A DNA stretch of 64,000 nt from Syntrophomonas sp. (GTDB lineage: Bacteria > Bacillota > Syntrophomonadia > Syntrophomonadales > Syntrophomonadaceae), in the NCBI GenBank assembly GCA_016841875.1, contig JAENYG010000017.1, forward strand, positions 1 through 64,000, written 5' to 3'. Below the pieces are notes generated by a model. It was not told the origin of the DNA. It made no database searches and was given only the letters and a program-made list of their open reading frames with translations. This document shows, piece by piece, positions 61,247-64,000 of the stretch; position 1 is the stretch's first letter, and each line of letters begins with the position of its first letter. Both the position numbers and the translations under genes were made by a program.

Positions 61247-61280
61247 AAAGTTACCAATACTTTTATGCTAAATGAAAATA

Positions 61281-61310
61281 AAGAGAGTCTGAGTTTTTTC
61301 AGACTCTCTT
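61281..61310 (+). terminator. Bidirectional terminator
   Basis: AAGAGAGTCTGA and TCAGACTCTCTT form a perfect 12-bp stem with loop GTTTTT, between the FAD reductase and the convergent sigma-54 activator gene. Confidence 0.9.
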
Positions 61311-61376
61311 TATATTACAATGTTATTAAATCGTTATCTGCTAAGAAGAATATTCAGGCAATAATTGATTGTAAGC

Positions 61377-63452
61377 TTATTCTTTTGGTCTTATCTGATC
61401 AAGCAGATTAAATTCCTTTATCTTTCTATAAAGGGTAGATCTGCTCATCCCTAATATGCTTGCAGCTTCCGAGACATTAGATCCTGTTTGCAGCAGAGTC
61501 TGAATGATGGTTATTTTTTCTATCTCCTTAATAGATAGGCTGTTTTCAACAGCTGTATGTTCTGGCATATAATCAAGTTTATCCATTTCATGGCTGGCAG
61601 CAGCAAATAAGCCGCTGATTTCCTCCGGAAGATTATTAGGTTTAATAACCCCATCGATGGAGGTATTGACAGCGTAAAGCATAGCGTTTTCAAGTTCCCT
61701 GATATTACCCGGCCAATTGTACTGACACAAGCGGAATATGGTTCCGTCATCCAGAGAAGGTACGGGGATTTCCTGCTTTTGAGCTATGGTATTTATAAAA
61801 TATTTGGCCAGCCTTATAATATCTGCCCCCCTATCCCTGAGAGGCGGAATATATATCTTCAGCACCTTTAAGCGATAGTACAGGTCCTCCCGAAAGTGTT
61901 TGTCATGTATTAAATCCAGCAGGTCTTTGTTAGTGGCGGTAACCAATCTAAAATCAACTGGGATATACCTGCTCCCTCCAACCCGCATTAATTTTTTTTC
62001 TTCCAAAACCCTGAGCAGTACCGGCTGTATTTCCAAGGGCATATCACCGATCTCATCCAGGAACAAGGTTCCCCCATCAGCCATCTCGATTTTTCCCGGC
62101 CGCCCTTGACGTTCGGCTCCGGTAAATGCTCCCCCTTCATAGCCAAACAACTCACTTTCAATCAATGTTCTAGGTATAGCCGCGCAATTCACAGCTATAA
62201 ATGGTCCCTCTGGCCGGCTTTCATTATGAATAGCCTGAGCATACACCTCTTTTCCGGTACCGCTTTCCCCCTGGATGAGTATATTGGCATCCAGGGGAGC
62301 AAATTTTCTGGCCATATTCTTAGATTCTGCCAGCTGGGGAGAACTGCCAATTATCTTATCAAAGGTAAATCTTGCTTCTGCACCACTTATTTTAATGCTG
62401 CCTATCTTCTTAATCCGGTCGATTTTTTTCAATGTCAATACACAGCCGAAATTTTTGCCATAGTGATCTTTAACCGGTTGGGCAGAACGCAAGTGCAGCC
62501 GCTGGTTCCATCTCTCAATTTCTATCTCGGCATCCAGTATCGGCTTTCCTGTTTCCAGCACCTCTCTTATTAATGGTTGATTCCCCAGTGCAGCTTCAAC
62601 TTGCATACCTACCAGGTCTCTATCCAGATATTTCACTATCTTTTTAGCCGTTAAATTGGCCTTGGTGATTATTCCTGCTTTATTAATCGTTATTACCGCC
62701 TCTTCGGCCGATTCCAGAGTAACACTTAGAAGCTCGTTATTCAAGGCTAGTTGAAATTCATTCTGAACCGCCCAGGCCATTGAGACCACCAGACCCAGAG
62801 AATGATAACTCTGCTGGTGAAAACTGGGACTGACTATACAAAGAGTACCTGCCATATTGCCATTCCCATCATAAATCGGAGCAGACGAACAAGAAATCTG
62901 CTCATAGGTTTCGCAATAATGCTCAGGACCGCATATCTGCATAGGAGTACCTGATATCAAGCTTATTCCATGAGCGCAAGTACCTACTGTCTCTTCGGTC
63001 CAAACCGAACCCGGCACTAAATGGAACCTTTTATTCTGTTTCTTTAATTGCTCATTACCTGCAATTACCCGAAGCATCGCGCCCTGTTCGTCAGATAAGA
63101 GAATTATGCATTCCGATTTTGATAACATGGTCTCTAGCTGACGAAGATATGGATCAGCCGCCTGAATCAGCGGGTCTTTTTCTCGCAGCAATTCTGTAAA
63201 TTCGGGTTTATCTAAAATTGGGCCGTAATTGTAATTAAAGAGATCCAGGCCATAATTATATGACCTGATCCATGATTCTACTACCTCCGGGAGAACCCTA
63301 TCAACCTGGGATGGGCTGATACGTTGATAAACTACATCAATTTTTTGCTTTTGGATTTTTTCCATTAGCATAATATCACTTTGATCAAGAGTTTGGGCAA
63401 TGATACCTCGGTTTTTAATCATCGGGCTCAGCATCTGTTCCAGCGATTTCAT
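61377..63452 (-). CDS. Sigma-54-dependent transcriptional activator (AcoR-like)
   Basis: A 691-residue activator. The first 230 residues form a GAF-type sensor region of the AcoR kind; a PAS domain follows at about 240-345. The AAA+ domain (about 365-600) has Walker A GESGTGKE, the sigma-54-contacting GAFTGA loop, Walker B GGTLFLDEIG and the arginine region. The C-terminus is a Fis-type HTH (VSEAASILGMSRSTLYRKIKE). It starts 226 bases from a -24/-12 promoter that faces the other way and drives the PucR-like gene at 63736. It may also act on the FAD reductase genes. Confidence 0.9.
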   Translation of the reverse strand: MKSLEQMLSPMIKNRGIIAQTLDQSDIMLMEKIQKQKIDVVYQRISPSQVDRVLPEVVESWIRSYNYGLDLFNYNYGPILDKPEFTELLREKDPLIQAADPYLRQLETMLSKSECIILLSDEQGAMLRVIAGNEQLKKQNKRFHLVPGSVWTEETVGTCAHGISLISGTPMQICGPEHYCETYEQISCSSAPIYDGNGNMAGTLCIVSPSFHQQSYHSLGLVVSMAWAVQNEFQLALNNELLSVTLESAEEAVITINKAGIITKANLTAKKIVKYLDRDLVGMQVEAALGNQPLIREVLETGKPILDAEIEIERWNQRLHLRSAQPVKDHYGKNFGCVLTLKKIDRIKKIGSIKISGAEARFTFDKIIGSSPQLAESKNMARKFAPLDANILIQGESGTGKEVYAQAIHNESRPEGPFIAVNCAAIPRTLIESELFGYEGGAFTGAERQGRPGKIEMADGGTLFLDEIGDMPLEIQPVLLRVLEEKKLMRVGGSRYIPVDFRLVTATNKDLLDLIHDKHFREDLYYRLKVLKIYIPPLRDRGADIIRLAKYFINTIAQKQEIPVPSLDDGTIFRLCQYNWPGNIRELENAMLYAVNTSIDGVIKPNNLPEEISGLFAAASHEMDKLDYMPEHTAVENSLSIKEIEKITIIQTLLQTGSNVSEAASILGMSRSTLYRKIKEFNLLDQIRPKE

Positions 63453-63677
63453 GATTATCAGTCACCCCTTTTCAGGCTTACCCTAACTTCCTTCATCAGC
63501 AATATAATATCTCTATTCTAATTAAAACAAATTCGGCAATCTATTAACCTAATGAAGATTCTCATTTTAGTACACATTCAAAAATTAATATATAGGATTA
63601 TCTTTTTATGACCGATTTTAAGAACCCTTTAATTCTATTAAACGACGATTTAGGCTGAAAGTCAAAGTGCAAAAAGC

Positions 63678-63693
63678 TGGCATATTTATTGCA
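63678..63693 (+). promoter_or_regulatory. Sigma-54 (-24/-12) promoter
   Basis: TGGCATATTTATTGCA has GG (63679-63680) and GC (63691-63692) with exactly 10 bases between, as needed for sigma-54. It lies 42 bases before the ATG at 63736 and next to a divergently coded sigma-54 activator. Confidence 0.75.
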
Positions 63694-63735
63694 ATATGGT
63701 TATTTAGACTACGGTTATGATAAGGAGGATGTTTT

Positions 63736-64000
63736 ATGGCTTTAGCGCGTACAGCACCTAAAAGTGTCTATCAGCTAGTTGATGGGGTTCTTGATGAAGG
63801 CCTGTCTTTCGTAGCTTCCTATCTGGAAAAAATGACTAATCGTCCTATAATAATAACCGACACCAATGGTCAAATACATTATCCGGATATAACTGGAAAA
63901 CCTGAGGAAATTAATGATATTTCTATTCAGCTTCCTATGCATATAACCCAAAATGAGCCTTATTACCATGAATGGGAAAAGTCTCTATATTACCGGGTTG
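63736..64000 (+). CDS. PucR-like regulator, N-terminal part (cut by window end)
   Basis: The ATG at 63736 follows AAGGAGG at good distance. The 88 visible codons begin with a domain like that of the regulator at 55454: LVDGVLDEGLSFVASYLEK versus LLEGMLDAGLPFIGAYLEK, then IIITDTNGQIHYP. The DNA-binding part lies outside the window. Its promoter is sigma-54 dependent, so this regulator is probably made only when the activator upstream senses its signal. A full-length PucR-like protein of about 400 residues is expected. Confidence 0.75.
   Translation, partial: MALARTAPKSVYQLVDGVLDEGLSFVASYLEKMTNRPIIITDTNGQIHYPDITGKPEEINDISIQLPMHITQNEPYYHEWEKSLYYRV

Noticed and set aside
1-64000. tRNA, rRNA or CRISPR arrays
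   Set aside because: No cloverleaf with T-loop motif, no rRNA-like sequence and no regularly spaced repeats were seen by eye.

Overview
The window looks like the chromosome of an anaerobic, respiratory or syntrophic Clostridia-type Firmicute in the Syntrophomonas/Desulfitobacterium neighbourhood; I cannot name the species. The reasons are strong GGAGG-type ribosome binding sites, frequent TTG/GTG starts, an 11-subunit complex I without NuoEFG, double-cubane 2-hydroxyacyl-CoA-dehydratase-like reductases, and Tat-exported FAD reductases paired with NrfH-like multihaem cytochromes. No rRNA, tRNA or CRISPR array was seen.

Layout. 0-5.5 kb is a worn accessory region: a membrane protein with an M23 peptidase domain, a decayed antimicrobial-peptide-type module (permease remnant with an internal inversion, frameshifted ABC ATPase, frameshifted histidine kinase), a YcxB-like protein and a TIGR00027-type methyltransferase. 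5.7-7.3 kb is a small envelope-stress-like operon (holin-like/YvlD, hypothetical, SHOCT-like, DUF2089) behind a sigma-70 promoter that lies in a palindrome. 7.6-20.7 kb is a surface-glycan island: a CBS-nucleotidyltransferase, NeuB-like and NeuA/SpsF-like genes for a nonulosonic-type acid; RfbF, RfbG, C-methyltransferase, 3,5-epimerase and reductase for a CDP-linked branched deoxysugar; more methyltransferases; a glycosyltransferase; and a Maf-type protein fused to a KdsC-like HAD domain. 20.7-26.5 kb holds a DUF6385 protein, an erythrin-VIT1 iron transporter, an AbiGi-family protein and a two-component system with a histidine-rich kinase beside a small membrane protein and a histidine-rich protein.

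26.8-36.7 kb is the nuoABCDHIJKLMN operon on the minus strand. Divergent from it are two double-cubane-cluster reductase genes and a DUF3343 gene, separated by a MITE-like element. Next come two tandem copies of an uncharacterised terminator-bearing leader RNA, a TRAP transporter (dctPQM) and a four-PAS histidine kinase. 46.7-52.2 kb has a VKOR-thioredoxin-like protein, a lipase-like protein lacking the nucleophile serine, tatA, a truncated tatC, and the ccsB/resB cytochrome c maturation pair.

52.4-64 kb is the most coherent system: two pentahaem NrfH-like quinol dehydrogenases, three FAD_binding_2 reductases (two Tat lipoproteins, one lacking any signal), two PucR-like regulators sharing a sensor domain, and a sigma-54 activator facing a -24/-12 promoter. 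I infer that menaquinol electrons pass through the NrfH-like proteins to substrate-specific flavoprotein reductases outside the membrane, that Ccs and Tat serve their assembly, and that complex I feeds the quinone pool. Dispersed palindromic repeats with a GGGGACGGTTC core sit at many gene ends.
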